Positions 26,262 through 34,160 of a stretch of 64,000 nt of DNA are shown one piece after another. The stretch comes from Ruminococcus flavefaciens AE3010 (GTDB taxonomy: Bacteria; Bacillota; Clostridia; Oscillospirales; Ruminococcaceae). Location of the stretch: assembly GCF_000526795.1 (NCBI RefSeq), contig NZ_JAGT01000001.1:767001-831000 (forward strand). Direction: 5' to 3'. How positions within the stretch are numbered: the first letter of the stretch is position 1; each line of letters begins with the position of its first letter. The translations under genes and the position numbers were made by a program. Below the pieces are notes generated by a model, which made no database searches, was not told where the DNA came from, and saw only the letters and a list, made by a program, of their open reading frames with translations.

Positions 26262-26915
26262 TTATAGGCGTTTTTTCAGATGATAATCCGACTGAAAGTT
26301 CATCAGGTCTTTATCAGTATTATTGTCAAAAAAGCTTGTGTTCTCATAGGGAAGCTTATCCTCATTGACGGGACCTATCCACTGAGACCACAGATTGGTT
26401 ATCATACGCGCATTGCCGCCCTCACCCAATATATCCACAGTATCGCTCGACTGAGGAACGAGCTGATTATAGCCGTAATAGTTATAATAAGCGGAATGGA
26501 GCTCTGAAAGGTCGATATAGGGTACAGACTGAAGCATACTTGACTCAGCACTGGCAACAGCAGCGTGTACCCAGCAGGTACCGTAAGAGCCCTGATTCTT
26601 CACAGATGTGGAGCCATAGACCTTGCGCATATCAAACTCTGACGGCAATTCAGCCGTATCACCTGCCGAGACAACAGCTTTGCCTATGGGCTTGCAGGGC
26701 GCTGCGGTCTCAAATCTCACGCCGTCCTGTGACGCGACGGAACGCAGCACGGGCATGGATAATGTGCCGCTGTGAGCTGACACGACAGCTTCTTTGTTAT
26801 GCTGCTCCCATATGAACCTTGTTTCTGCCCGGACAGCCTCGGGTACGGAAAAACACGTTACAGCCGCAGCTGCAAGAACAGCCCCTAAACTTCTGCATAT
26901 TCTCTTGATCTTCAT
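26262..26915 (-). CDS. C1A peptidase, N-terminal part (signal peptide and catalytic Cys), frameshifted
   Basis: 217 aa. A Sec signal peptide (about 1-30, ending AVRA) is followed by a short propeptide-like region and the start of a papain-like domain: PSEFDMRKVYG, then KNQGSYGTCWVHA with Gln108 and catalytic Cys114. The frame then reaches a run of six A on the minus strand (26271-26276) and stops at TAA 26262. Removing one A joins it to the downstream frame through DYHLKNAYNFDYD. It is therefore a frameshift mutation, a sequencing error or a slippage site. A good promoter precedes it. Confidence 0.85.
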   Translation of the reverse strand: MKIKRICRSLGAVLAAAAVTCFSVPEAVRAETRFIWEQHNKEAVVSAHSGTLSMPVLRSVASQDGVRFETAAPCKPIGKAVVSAGDTAELPSEFDMRKVYGSTSVKNQGSYGTCWVHAAVASAESSMLQSVPYIDLSELHSAYYNYYGYNQLVPQSSDTVDILGEGGNARMITNLWSQWIGPVNEDKLPYENTSFFDNNTDKDLMNFQSDYHLKKRL

Positions 26916-26942
26916 TATATCACCCCCTATTTATATTAAATT

Positions 26943-26971
26943 ATTATAACACATGATGGGCAAAATAGCAA
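26943..26971 (-). promoter_or_regulatory. Promoter of the C1A peptidase gene
   Basis: TTGCTA (26966-26971), 17-bp spacer, TATAAT (26943-26948) on the minus strand, 28 bases before the start. The -35 box directly abuts the preceding terminator. Confidence 0.8.
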
Positions 26972-26972
26972 G

Positions 26973-27002
26973 AAAAAGTCCACACTCCTGCGAGTGTGGA
27001 CT
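26973..27002 (-). terminator. Terminator after the TIM-barrel/acyl-CoA-synthetase gene
   Basis: A 10-bp perfect stem (26978-26987 with 26992-27001) with a 4-nt loop, then a T-run on the minus strand, right after the stop codon at 27010. Confidence 0.9.
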
Positions 27003-27009
27003 CTGAAAA

Positions 27010-29547
27010 CTATGCTGTAACTATACTGTCAGCCTTGTGGAGCTTCAGCTTTTCAACTGCCTGCTCTCTCATCTTGTATTTGAGTATCTTTCCTGCGGCA
27101 TTCATGGGGAAGCCGTCTACAAAATCAACGTATCTCGGGCACTTGTGCTTTGCCATTCTTGCAAGGCAGAAGTCCTTTATCTCCTGCTCGGTAGCTGTCT
27201 CGCCGTCATGAAGAACGATACAAGCCATTATCTCCTCACCGTAGTCCTCATCGGGAACACCTATTACCTGTACGTCCTTTACCTTTGGATAGGTGTAGAG
27301 GAAGTCCTCTATCTCCTTGGGGTAGATATTCTCGCCGCCGCGGATTATCATATCCTTGATTCTGCCTGTTATCTTGAAATATCCGTCAGAAGAACGGCGT
27401 CTTGCAAGGTCGCCTGTGTGGAGCCAGCCCTCGCTGTCGATAGCGGCTGCAGTTGCTTCGGGCATCTTATAGTAGCCCTTCATGATGTTATATCCTCTTG
27501 CTACGAACTCGCCGTCAACGTCATCAGGAACCTCCTGATTTGTCTCGGGATCAACTATACGGCACTCAACGCCGAAGATAGGTCCGCCGACTGTATTTAC
27601 GCGCTGTTCCAGTGAGTCGGTAGTCTTGCTCATAGTTGTTGCGGGAGAAGCCTCGGTCTGTCCGTAAGTGATGCATATCTCGCTCATGTGCATCTTCTCG
27701 ACAACTTCCTCCATTGTCTTGATAGGACAGGGTGAACCTGCCATGATACCTGTTCTCATGTGTGAGAAATCAGTCTTTTCAAAGTCCTCATGTCCGAGCA
27801 TAGCAATGAACATAGTTGGTACGCCGTGGAAGCAGGTTATCTTCTCCTTGTTTATGCAGGCCAGTCCCTTTCTCGGTGAGAAACGGGTAATAGGAGACAT
27901 AGTTGTACCATGAGTCATGGAAGCGGTCATAGCCAGAACCATGCCGAAGCAGTGGAACATAGGCACCTGTATCATCATGCGGTCAGCTGTTGAGAGGTCC
28001 ATGCAGTCTCCGATAGCCTTACCGTTGTTGACTACGTTATAGTGAGTGAGCATAACGCCCTTCGGGAAACCTGTTGTTCCCGAAGTGTACTGCATATTGC
28101 AGACATCGTGGATATCTATGGTCTTTCTTACGCGCTCAACTTCGCTGTACGGAACGTTCTTGGAGAGCTCCAGAGCCTGCTCCCATGTAAAGCAGCCCTT
28201 GTTCTCTGAATCGACTGTGATGACGTTCTTGAGGTAAGGAAGCTTTGCGGAATTCAGCTTGCCCGGCTCGCAGGTATCAAGCTCGGGGCAGAGCTCCTTG
28301 ATGATATCTACATAGTTGATATTTTTGATACCGTCTATCATAACGAGAGTATTTGTATCGGACTGTCTCAGCAGATACTCAGCCTCGTGGATACGGTATT
28401 CTGTATTCATTGTAACAAGTACCGCACCTATCTTTGTGGTAGCCCAGAATGTGATATACCACTGGGGAACATTAGTCGCCCAGATAGCAACGTGGTCGCC
28501 CTTCTTTACGCCCATTGCAAGGAGCGAACGTGCGAAGGTGTCAACATCGTCACGGAACTCGGGATATGTTCTTGTATAGTCAAGCTCAGTATAACGGAAT
28601 GCATACTGATTCGGGAACTGCTCGCAGATACGGTCGAGTATATCGGGGAATGTGTAGTTGAGGATACGTTCCTTCGGCCACGGATACTGACCGTCACCTC
28701 TCATGCTTGTCTGGAGAGGATGCTTGTGAGCCTTCTTGTAGGGAGCCATGTACTCTGCGAACTGAGGTATAACGATACCTGCATCGCTGAGGTCACGCGC
28801 CCAGCGCTTTACCCATTCAAGTGAGATATAGCCGTTATAGTTGATAGTGTCAAGGGCTTCTATCATAGCCTTTACAGGAATATCTCCTGTGCCCATGATC
28901 CTGTACTCAACTGTACCGTCCTCGCGCATAACGCTGTCCTTGACCTGTATGTATTTGATGTACTCACCGAGATTTGCAACTGTAGTCTCGGGAGCTTCGT
29001 TGTTATAGCGGTATGGGTGGTGCATATCCCAGAGTGCAGCCACCTTGCGGCTCTTTACGCTGTCGAGCACCTTTGCAAGTCTTGCAGTATCGGAATATAC
29101 GCCGTTCGTCTCAACGAGGAGAGTTACATTGTACTCCTCTGCGATAGGTACAAGCTTTTTCAGAGCTTCTGCGATATAGTCATCATCAACATCACCAACA
29201 GGTGCAGGATCAAGATCGCCAAGTATTCTTATATAAGAAGCGCCGAGCTTGCTTGCAAGCTGAGCATATGCCTTTATCTCGTCCTCGGCTTCCTGATATT
29301 TATCCTTGAATTTAAGACATGCACCTGATGATAGGCAGGGTATTTCGAGACCTAGTGACTGTAGCTTAGCAATTGTATTAGGAAGCTGTGCTTCTGTAAA
29401 AGGCTGTGCCTTGACGGAGAATATCTCGTTTCCGAGACCTCTGATCTCAATTCCGTCGAATTTGAAATCCTTTGCCATTGAATAGATGTCTGTCCATGAC
29501 CAATCAGGACAAGCAAGTGTTGAAAAACTAATTTTCACTTTGATCAT
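27010..29547 (-). CDS. Fusion of a sugar-phosphate-isomerase-like TIM barrel with an AMP-forming acyl-CoA synthetase
   Basis: 845 aa in one uninterrupted frame. Residues about 1-270 are a xylose-isomerase/AP-endonuclease-2-like TIM barrel with likely metal ligands Glu146 (LLVETNG), Asp174/His176 (WDMHHPY) and Glu244 (ISLEW); the usual His of the HxKD motif is Gln201. Residues about 295-840 are an ANL-superfamily acyl-CoA synthetase with YTSGTTGFPKG (487-497), YGQTEASPATT, GYFKITGRIKDMIIRGGENI and the C-terminal catalytic lysine in NAAGKILK. Both halves look active. It closes an operon with a 72-aa protein, a YdcF-like protein and a PHP protein. Substrates are unknown; a pathway joining a carbohydrate-derived acid to CoA activation is inference. 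Confidence 0.88.
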   Translation of the reverse strand: MIKVKISFSTLACPDWSWTDIYSMAKDFKFDGIEIRGLGNEIFSVKAQPFTEAQLPNTIAKLQSLGLEIPCLSSGACLKFKDKYQEAEDEIKAYAQLASKLGASYIRILGDLDPAPVGDVDDDYIAEALKKLVPIAEEYNVTLLVETNGVYSDTARLAKVLDSVKSRKVAALWDMHHPYRYNNEAPETTVANLGEYIKYIQVKDSVMREDGTVEYRIMGTGDIPVKAMIEALDTINYNGYISLEWVKRWARDLSDAGIVIPQFAEYMAPYKKAHKHPLQTSMRGDGQYPWPKERILNYTFPDILDRICEQFPNQYAFRYTELDYTRTYPEFRDDVDTFARSLLAMGVKKGDHVAIWATNVPQWYITFWATTKIGAVLVTMNTEYRIHEAEYLLRQSDTNTLVMIDGIKNINYVDIIKELCPELDTCEPGKLNSAKLPYLKNVITVDSENKGCFTWEQALELSKNVPYSEVERVRKTIDIHDVCNMQYTSGTTGFPKGVMLTHYNVVNNGKAIGDCMDLSTADRMMIQVPMFHCFGMVLAMTASMTHGTTMSPITRFSPRKGLACINKEKITCFHGVPTMFIAMLGHEDFEKTDFSHMRTGIMAGSPCPIKTMEEVVEKMHMSEICITYGQTEASPATTMSKTTDSLEQRVNTVGGPIFGVECRIVDPETNQEVPDDVDGEFVARGYNIMKGYYKMPEATAAAIDSEGWLHTGDLARRRSSDGYFKITGRIKDMIIRGGENIYPKEIEDFLYTYPKVKDVQVIGVPDEDYGEEIMACIVLHDGETATEQEIKDFCLARMAKHKCPRYVDFVDGFPMNAAGKILKYKMREQAVEKLKLHKADSIVTA

Positions 29548-29762
29548 TCCTTTTCATAATAATTGCTAATTTTTGCTACAGATTCTGTCTCACCCACGAG
29601 CTCCTCAACAGCATGGCTGCTTTTTGAAAAGCCCGATGATGTCATATATGCATAAGCCTGCTTCTTTGTTTTGAAGCGGCGTGCAAACTTAATTTCATAC
29701 ACGAAAAAGCGATGAGAGACCGCATACATGCCGTCAGAAAGACGCTTTATCACCCACTGCAA
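29544..29762 (-). CDS. Small conserved-looking hypothetical protein
   Basis: 72 aa from a TTG start (29762) with GGAG 9 bases upstream. It is basic in the first half (FARRFKTKKQAYAYM) and acidic at the end, with no membrane segment. The pattern WVIKRLSDGMYAV...KTKKQAYAYM resembles small DUF-type proteins with one beta-beta-alpha unit, but I do not recognise it. It overlaps the next gene by 4 bases, which implies translational coupling and supports it being real. Confidence 0.6.
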   Translation of the reverse strand: MQWVIKRLSDGMYAVSHRFFVYEIKFARRFKTKKQAYAYMTSSGFSKSSHAVEELVGETESVAKISNYYEKE

Positions 29763-29774
29763 GTTCTATCGCTC

Positions 29775-30536
29775 CTATCCGCAAAGCTTATAGTGTAATA
29801 CGCCGAACCATTCTCTCACCCAGTATGTGGGGAGAAGATACCATGGGGTCTTTCCCGAGACATTATAGGTACTCATGCCCTGCTTTTCGGCTATCATATC
29901 TGCGCGGAGCTGATGAAAGCCGTCGGTAATGAGAGTAACTCTTTCCGGCAGACCATTCTCTGCTATGATCTTTTTGGAAAAGCGCAGATTCTCCTCGGTA
30001 TTCACGGACTTGTCCTCCATGAATATCCTCTCGGGAGCGATACCCTGCCCCACAAGCCAGTCCCTCATGCACTGAGCCTCACTTATGGATTCGTCTTTTC
30101 CCTGTCCTCCCGAAACTACAGCGCAAACGCTCTCATGCTCCGAAAGATAGGTATAAGCGGCTTCAAGTCTGCGTCCCAGCATAAGGCTCGGTCTGCCGTC
30201 CTTGACCTTGCAGCCGAGGACTACTACAGTAGTATTCTCGTCCTTGGGCGGATCGCTGACCGCACGGAGCATAAACACGCTTATAACAACTGCAAGCACC
30301 AATGATACCGCAGTAACGACTCCCAATGCAGAAAGGAATATCCTGCCAAGAGGTCTTGCCCACGACTTTCCGAGAAAAGCCGTAAATCTGCCCCACAGTA
30401 GAAATATCGCTGTAAGCAGAGCCGTAACTGCCATTCCTGCTCCGTTGCCGAGATTGATTATGCCCTTCGTCACAGGAACAGCAAACAGCAGAAAAAGTAC
30501 TAAGCACAGCCCTGCGGGAATAAGCTTTGCGTCCAT
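29775..30536 (-). CDS. YdcF/SanA family membrane protein (DUF218)
   Basis: 253 aa. Three hydrophobic segments in the first 95 residues are followed by a DUF218 domain: TTVVVLGCKVKDGRPSLMLGRRL (about 103-125), VVSGGQGKDESISEAQCM, and ITDGFHQLRADMIAE. Relatives such as SanA and ElyC act at the envelope and are linked to peptidoglycan or envelope stress; no enzyme activity is firmly known. It begins directly after the PHP gene stop codon. Confidence 0.85.
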   Translation of the reverse strand: MDAKLIPAGLCLVLFLLFAVPVTKGIINLGNGAGMAVTALLTAIFLLWGRFTAFLGKSWARPLGRIFLSALGVVTAVSLVLAVVISVFMLRAVSDPPKDENTTVVVLGCKVKDGRPSLMLGRRLEAAYTYLSEHESVCAVVSGGQGKDESISEAQCMRDWLVGQGIAPERIFMEDKSVNTEENLRFSKKIIAENGLPERVTLITDGFHQLRADMIAEKQGMSTYNVSGKTPWYLLPTYWVREWFGVLHYKLCG

Positions 30537-31382
30537 TTAAGCCTCTTTGCTTCTTGCAGCAGCAAGCTTCAGTATCCTGTCAAGATTCTCCTTGGAAGTT
30601 GTCTCACTTCCCAGGTGAGTAGGTACCTTGTTGTACAGTCCGTGGAAGTCGGAGCCCCCTGTCTGTATAAGCTCATACTTATCGGCTATTGCTCTAAGCT
30701 CGCTGCGGCAGTTCTCATCGGCGGAGAAATGTCCTACCTCAACGCCGTCTATCTTGCCGTTCTTTGCAAGCTCCTCAAGAAGCTCCATATTGTTGTACTG
30801 TGCAGGGTGAGCCATAACTGCTACACCTCTTGCTGTATGTATCAGGTCAATAACAAAATTTACGTCGGGGTACTCACGCTCCATGTAGCATGAACCGTCC
30901 TTTGGATTGAACAGCTCCCTGTCCAGATCACCGTAGAATTCAAGCGCATAGCCATAATCTATGAGAGCTCGCATTATGTGCTGCTTGAATATGCTCTTTG
31001 AAGCTGTGGTACGTTTGAGTATGCTTTCCTGAGTGATCGGGAACTTAGCCATGACCTTTTCGATCATTTCCTTGGAGCATTCCTTTCTGATCTCGCAGGA
31101 TTTCAAGCATAGTCCCTCAAGTCTGTTTGGCTTTGAGGGCGCATAGCAAAGTATGTGTACCTTGCTGTTTCTTTCCTTATCCCATGCCGATAGCTCTACG
31201 CCGTGGAGCATTTTTACTCCTGCGCGTTCACCAAGAACATCAGCTCTTGAAAAAGAAGCCATTGTATCGTGGTCCGTAATGGAGAGCCAATCGATATTCA
31301 TGCGCTTCGCCTGTGCAATTACATCTTCAATGCCAAGCGAACCGTCGGAAAGTGTAGTGTGACAGTGCAGATCGCAAATCAT
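30537..31382 (-). CDS. PHP domain phosphoesterase (TrpH/RNase AM-like)
   Basis: 281 aa. Metal-binding motifs of the PHP fold are present: HCHTTLSDG at residues 6-14, ITDHDT near 38, HPAQYN near 197, and GGSDFHG near 246. Family members hydrolyse nucleotide phosphates or process RNA 5' ends. It is the first gene of its operon, about 115 nt downstream of the predicted transcription start. Confidence 0.9.
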   Translation of the reverse strand: MICDLHCHTTLSDGSLGIEDVIAQAKRMNIDWLSITDHDTMASFSRADVLGERAGVKMLHGVELSAWDKERNSKVHILCYAPSKPNRLEGLCLKSCEIRKECSKEMIEKVMAKFPITQESILKRTTASKSIFKQHIMRALIDYGYALEFYGDLDRELFNPKDGSCYMEREYPDVNFVIDLIHTARGVAVMAHPAQYNNMELLEELAKNGKIDGVEVGHFSADENCRSELRAIADKYELIQTGGSDFHGLYNKVPTHLGSETTSKENLDRILKLAAARSKEA

Positions 31383-31503
31383 ACATAACCTTCTTTCACC
31401 GCTGAAAAAAAACGCGGCTGAATTAAATAATATTGTATTTATATGGCGCTTTTTTTAGAACATAATCGCAAATTTTACCGTAACAATATAAATAACGCCT
31501 ATA

Positions 31504-31532
31504 ATTATATCACAAATCCACGGAAAGTTCAA
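31504..31532 (-). promoter_or_regulatory. Promoter of the PHP operon
   Basis: TTGAAC (31527-31532), 17-bp spacer, TATAAT (31504-31509) on the minus strand. The leader is about 115 nt and contains a run of eight T at 31406-31413 (as A on the plus strand) next to a short GC-rich arm, which could attenuate transcription. Confidence 0.75.
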
Positions 31533-31558
31533 GTATTTTATTTCATTTTTCACCTTTC

Positions 31559-31576
31559 TATCACTTTTAAGTGATA
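31559..31576. promoter_or_regulatory. Perfect 18-bp palindrome upstream of the PHP operon promoter
   Basis: TATCACTT-TT-AAGTGATA lies 27 bases upstream of the -35 box and about 20 bases after the rsmI stop codon. No T-run follows, so an operator is more likely than a terminator. The regulator is unknown. Confidence 0.45.
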
Positions 31577-31594
31577 TCAGGGTAAAGCATCAGC

Positions 31595-32419
31595 TTATTG
31601 TAGCATGGAATAAAGCTCGCTTTTTCGGAAGCCCGTCTCCTTTGCAACAGCCTTGCAGGCGTCCGTAGGCTTCTCGCCCATTCCGATCAGTTTGTTCACC
31701 TGCTCCATAGCCTGCTCAATGGTTATCTCGCCGCCTAAGCTCTCCTGAGCTCCTTCAAGTACAAGGACGTACTCTCCGCGGGGCTCGTTTATCTTGTAGT
31801 ACTCCACAGCCTCAGACAAAGTGAGTCTCAGGACTTCCTCATGTATCTTTGTGAGCTCGCGGCACAGGGATATCCTGCGCTCTCCCCCAAAGGCTTCCGC
31901 AAGATCGGCAAGAGTGGTTTTCAGCTTGTGTGGAGCTTCATAGAACACCATGACAGCAGTCTCTCCGCGGAGCTTTTCAAGTCTTTCTGTACGTTCTTTC
32001 TTTGGTACGGGCAGGAAGCCCTCAAATGTGAAGCGGCGTGTGCTGAGTCCCGAAATGGCAACTGCCGAGACAACAGCGCTGGGTCCGGGAACTACCTTGA
32101 TGTCGATGCCACTCTCGGCACACATCTTGACGAGCACCTCTCCGGGATCGGAAATGCAGGGCATACCTGCGTCAGTGACGATACCGCAGCTCTCCCCTGC
32201 AAGGAGCCTGTCGATTATGCGCTGCGCGTCAGTCTTGGAGCTGTGCTCGTGGAAGCTCACAAGGGGCTTCTTTATCTCAAAACGATTGAGAAGCTTCAAT
32301 GTAACACGGGTATCCTCAGCACAAATGAAGTCCACCGAGCCGAGGGTATCCAGCTGTCTCAGCGTAATGTCATCAAGATTGCCTATAGGAGTTCCTATAA
32401 CGTAAAATGTACCGCTCAT
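31595..32419 (-). CDS. rsmI: 16S rRNA (cytidine(1402)-2'-O)-methyltransferase
   Basis: 274 aa. The tetrapyrrole-methylase fold is shown by FYVIGTPIGNLDDITLRQ (about 4-21), FICAEDTRVTLKLL and TDAGMPCISDPGE (near 82-94). RsmI methylates C1402 of 16S rRNA at the ribosomal P site. It overlaps the end of the trmN6-like gene by 4 bases and is the last gene of the tmcAL operon. Confidence 0.95.
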   Translation of the reverse strand: MSGTFYVIGTPIGNLDDITLRQLDTLGSVDFICAEDTRVTLKLLNRFEIKKPLVSFHEHSSKTDAQRIIDRLLAGESCGIVTDAGMPCISDPGEVLVKMCAESGIDIKVVPGPSAVVSAVAISGLSTRRFTFEGFLPVPKKERTERLEKLRGETAVMVFYEAPHKLKTTLADLAEAFGGERRISLCRELTKIHEEVLRLTLSEAVEYYKINEPRGEYVLVLEGAQESLGGEITIEQAMEQVNKLIGMGEKPTDACKAVAKETGFRKSELYSMLQ

Positions 32420-33138
32420 GGCTGCTCCTTTCCTGTGTCGTATATTCTCTGCAATTCATCAGTGAAGCCGTTCTCACTGCGTATATAGAGCTGGGGTTCA
32501 ACTTTCATAAAGGGCTTGGAGCCCTTTTTGCCCTCAATAAGAAACAGCCACGGCGCTTCATCGGCGTTTTTCGATACGAAGCGAAGCCTTTTTGGCTCGA
32601 TATCATGGCATTTCATGGCATAAATGACGTCGCTTAGGCGCTCGGGACGGTTGCAGACGCATAGCCTGCCGCCGAATTTCAAGAGCTTCTGAGCTGCAGC
32701 ACACACGTCATCAATGGTGCAGAGTATCTCATGGCGGGCTATTTTCTGAGCTGTAATGACACTCTGAAAGCCTGCATTGTTCACCTTGTATGGCGGATTG
32801 CAGGTCACAAGGTCCAGCTGTCCCAGAGGAGCGTCCTCCCACAGCTCTTTCAGGTCGGCGCATATGGGGACGACGCCAGTAGTTTCGCTCTTTTCAAGTC
32901 CAAGACGGAGCTGCTCTATGGCGCCCTCCTGTATATCCACCGCGTAGGTTACCTTAGGGGGCATTTTCTTCTGCATTATAAGCGGTATTATACCGCAGCC
33001 CGTACCCAGGTCGCATGCCTTGTCCTTTGCGCGGTACTGAGAGAAGTCCGCAAGCAGAAAGGCGTCCGTACCGAAGCGGTGGTCGCTGCTGGCGCAGACG
33101 TAAATTTTATCGGTGAGTTTTTCGTATTTGTATTCCAT
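32416..33138 (-). CDS. tRNA1(Val) (adenine(37)-N6)-methyltransferase-like protein
   Basis: 240 aa. A class I SAM methyltransferase with CDLGTGCGIIPLIM (about 38-51) and the amino-methylating NPPY motif (VTCNPPYKV, near 108-116). It corresponds to the YfiC/TrmN6 family, usually beside rsmI in Firmicutes. The exact tRNA target cannot be confirmed here. It lies 11 bases after the isochorismatase-GNAT gene. Confidence 0.88.
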   Translation of the reverse strand: MEYKYEKLTDKIYVCASSDHRFGTDAFLLADFSQYRAKDKACDLGTGCGIIPLIMQKKMPPKVTYAVDIQEGAIEQLRLGLEKSETTGVVPICADLKELWEDAPLGQLDLVTCNPPYKVNNAGFQSVITAQKIARHEILCTIDDVCAAAQKLLKFGGRLCVCNRPERLSDVIYAMKCHDIEPKRLRFVSKNADEAPWLFLIEGKKGSKPFMKVEPQLYIRSENGFTDELQRIYDTGKEQP

Positions 33139-33149
33139 ATTTTTCCTTT

Positions 33150-34160
33150 TTATCTTTTCATCATTACAATGTATTCTGTAGTTCCCTCTTCCAATTTCCT
33201 TGTATCTGTAAGATGAAAACCATGCGCTTCATAGAAGCGGACAGCATCAATGTTCTTTTCTATTGTCCAGAGATAATTGACTGAAAAGTTTTCTTTGGCA
33301 TATTCGATCAATTCCGAGCCGACTCCCTGCCCCTGAAAGAAATGATCAACATATAATTCAATGATCTCTTCTTTCTCTATGCGGATAAGCCCTTTTATGA
33401 TCCCGTCATCATACAGGAACATATTGTTCAGAAAGCCGTTTTCAATGTACTTTTTTGCAACAGGAAGCACCTGTAATTCTCCGAATGAGTATGCGTCGTC
33501 ATTAAATATAGAACGATACTTCATCCGTTTTGCAAACACAAGTATCTCCGCAATTCTCGAAGCGTCTTCTTCCGAAGCTCTTCTGATATGGTTCTCATTA
33601 GCTCTGCTAAATTCGGGCATTTCATTGTTGCTATGTATCAGTTCAAGAGCTTCTGCCATTTTTACGCATTTTGCATACCTTTTTTTCCACATGAACTCGT
33701 TGTAGTAGCGGTAGGTCTGCGCCCCTGTCATAAAGTCGTTGTCAAAGGTGGAGTTGCAGTACTCGGGAACTATCATCTCGAAGCCATGCTCAAAGCCGCA
33801 CTTCACCGTTGCGTCCATGCAGTAATCCGTCTGCAAGCCTGTGACTATGAGCCTTTTCACGGTTTTTTTCTGCAAGTATCCAAGCAGTCCGCTGTCACGA
33901 AAGGGACTGTTCACATACTTGTCGAATATGTGCTCCCCTGATTCGGGAGCAAAGCCGCTGTAAATGTCAAAGCCATCATTCCCCTTTGAAAGCGGCTTAC
34001 CCTCACCGTCGTCATGACGGACATATATTACTTCAACGCCGTTTTTACGGGCTTCGGCTATTAAAGTGCGGACATTTTCCGTAAATAAGTCAAAGGCATA
34101 GAGCCTGTCGTTTGTAATGAGCTCCTGCGCGTCTATAACAAGAAGTGCCGTTTTCATCAT
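33150..34160 (-). CDS. Fusion of an isochorismatase-like cysteine hydrolase with a GNAT acetyltransferase
   Basis: 336 aa. Residues about 1-180 are an isochorismatase-family hydrolase with the full catalytic triad: Asp10 (LLVIDAQ), Lys81 (FDKYVNS) and Cys114 (TGLQTDYCMDA). Residues about 190-336 are a GNAT domain with acetyl-CoA loop QGQGVGSELIEYAKE and C-terminal AVRFYEAHGFHL. Family hydrolases act on nicotinamide, ureidomalonate, carbamoyl compounds and similar amides. A hydrolase freeing an amine that is then acetylated would be a simple explanation, but that is inference. It overlaps mnmA by 4 bases. Confidence 0.88.
   Translation of the reverse strand: MMKTALLVIDAQELITNDRLYAFDLFTENVRTLIAEARKNGVEVIYVRHDDGEGKPLSKGNDGFDIYSGFAPESGEHIFDKYVNSPFRDSGLLGYLQKKTVKRLIVTGLQTDYCMDATVKCGFEHGFEMIVPEYCNSTFDNDFMTGAQTYRYYNEFMWKKRYAKCVKMAEALELIHSNNEMPEFSRANENHIRRASEEDASRIAEILVFAKRMKYRSIFNDDAYSFGELQVLPVAKKYIENGFLNNMFLYDDGIIKGLIRIEKEEIIELYVDHFFQGQGVGSELIEYAKENFSVNYLWTIEKNIDAVRFYEAHGFHLTDTRKLEEGTTEYIVMMKR

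Noticed and set aside
27010-29547. The idea that the TIM-barrel/acyl-CoA-synthetase fusion is two genes joined by a sequencing error
   Set aside because: The frame is continuous with a natural linker (about residues 270-295), and no stop, start or ribosome binding site lies at the junction.
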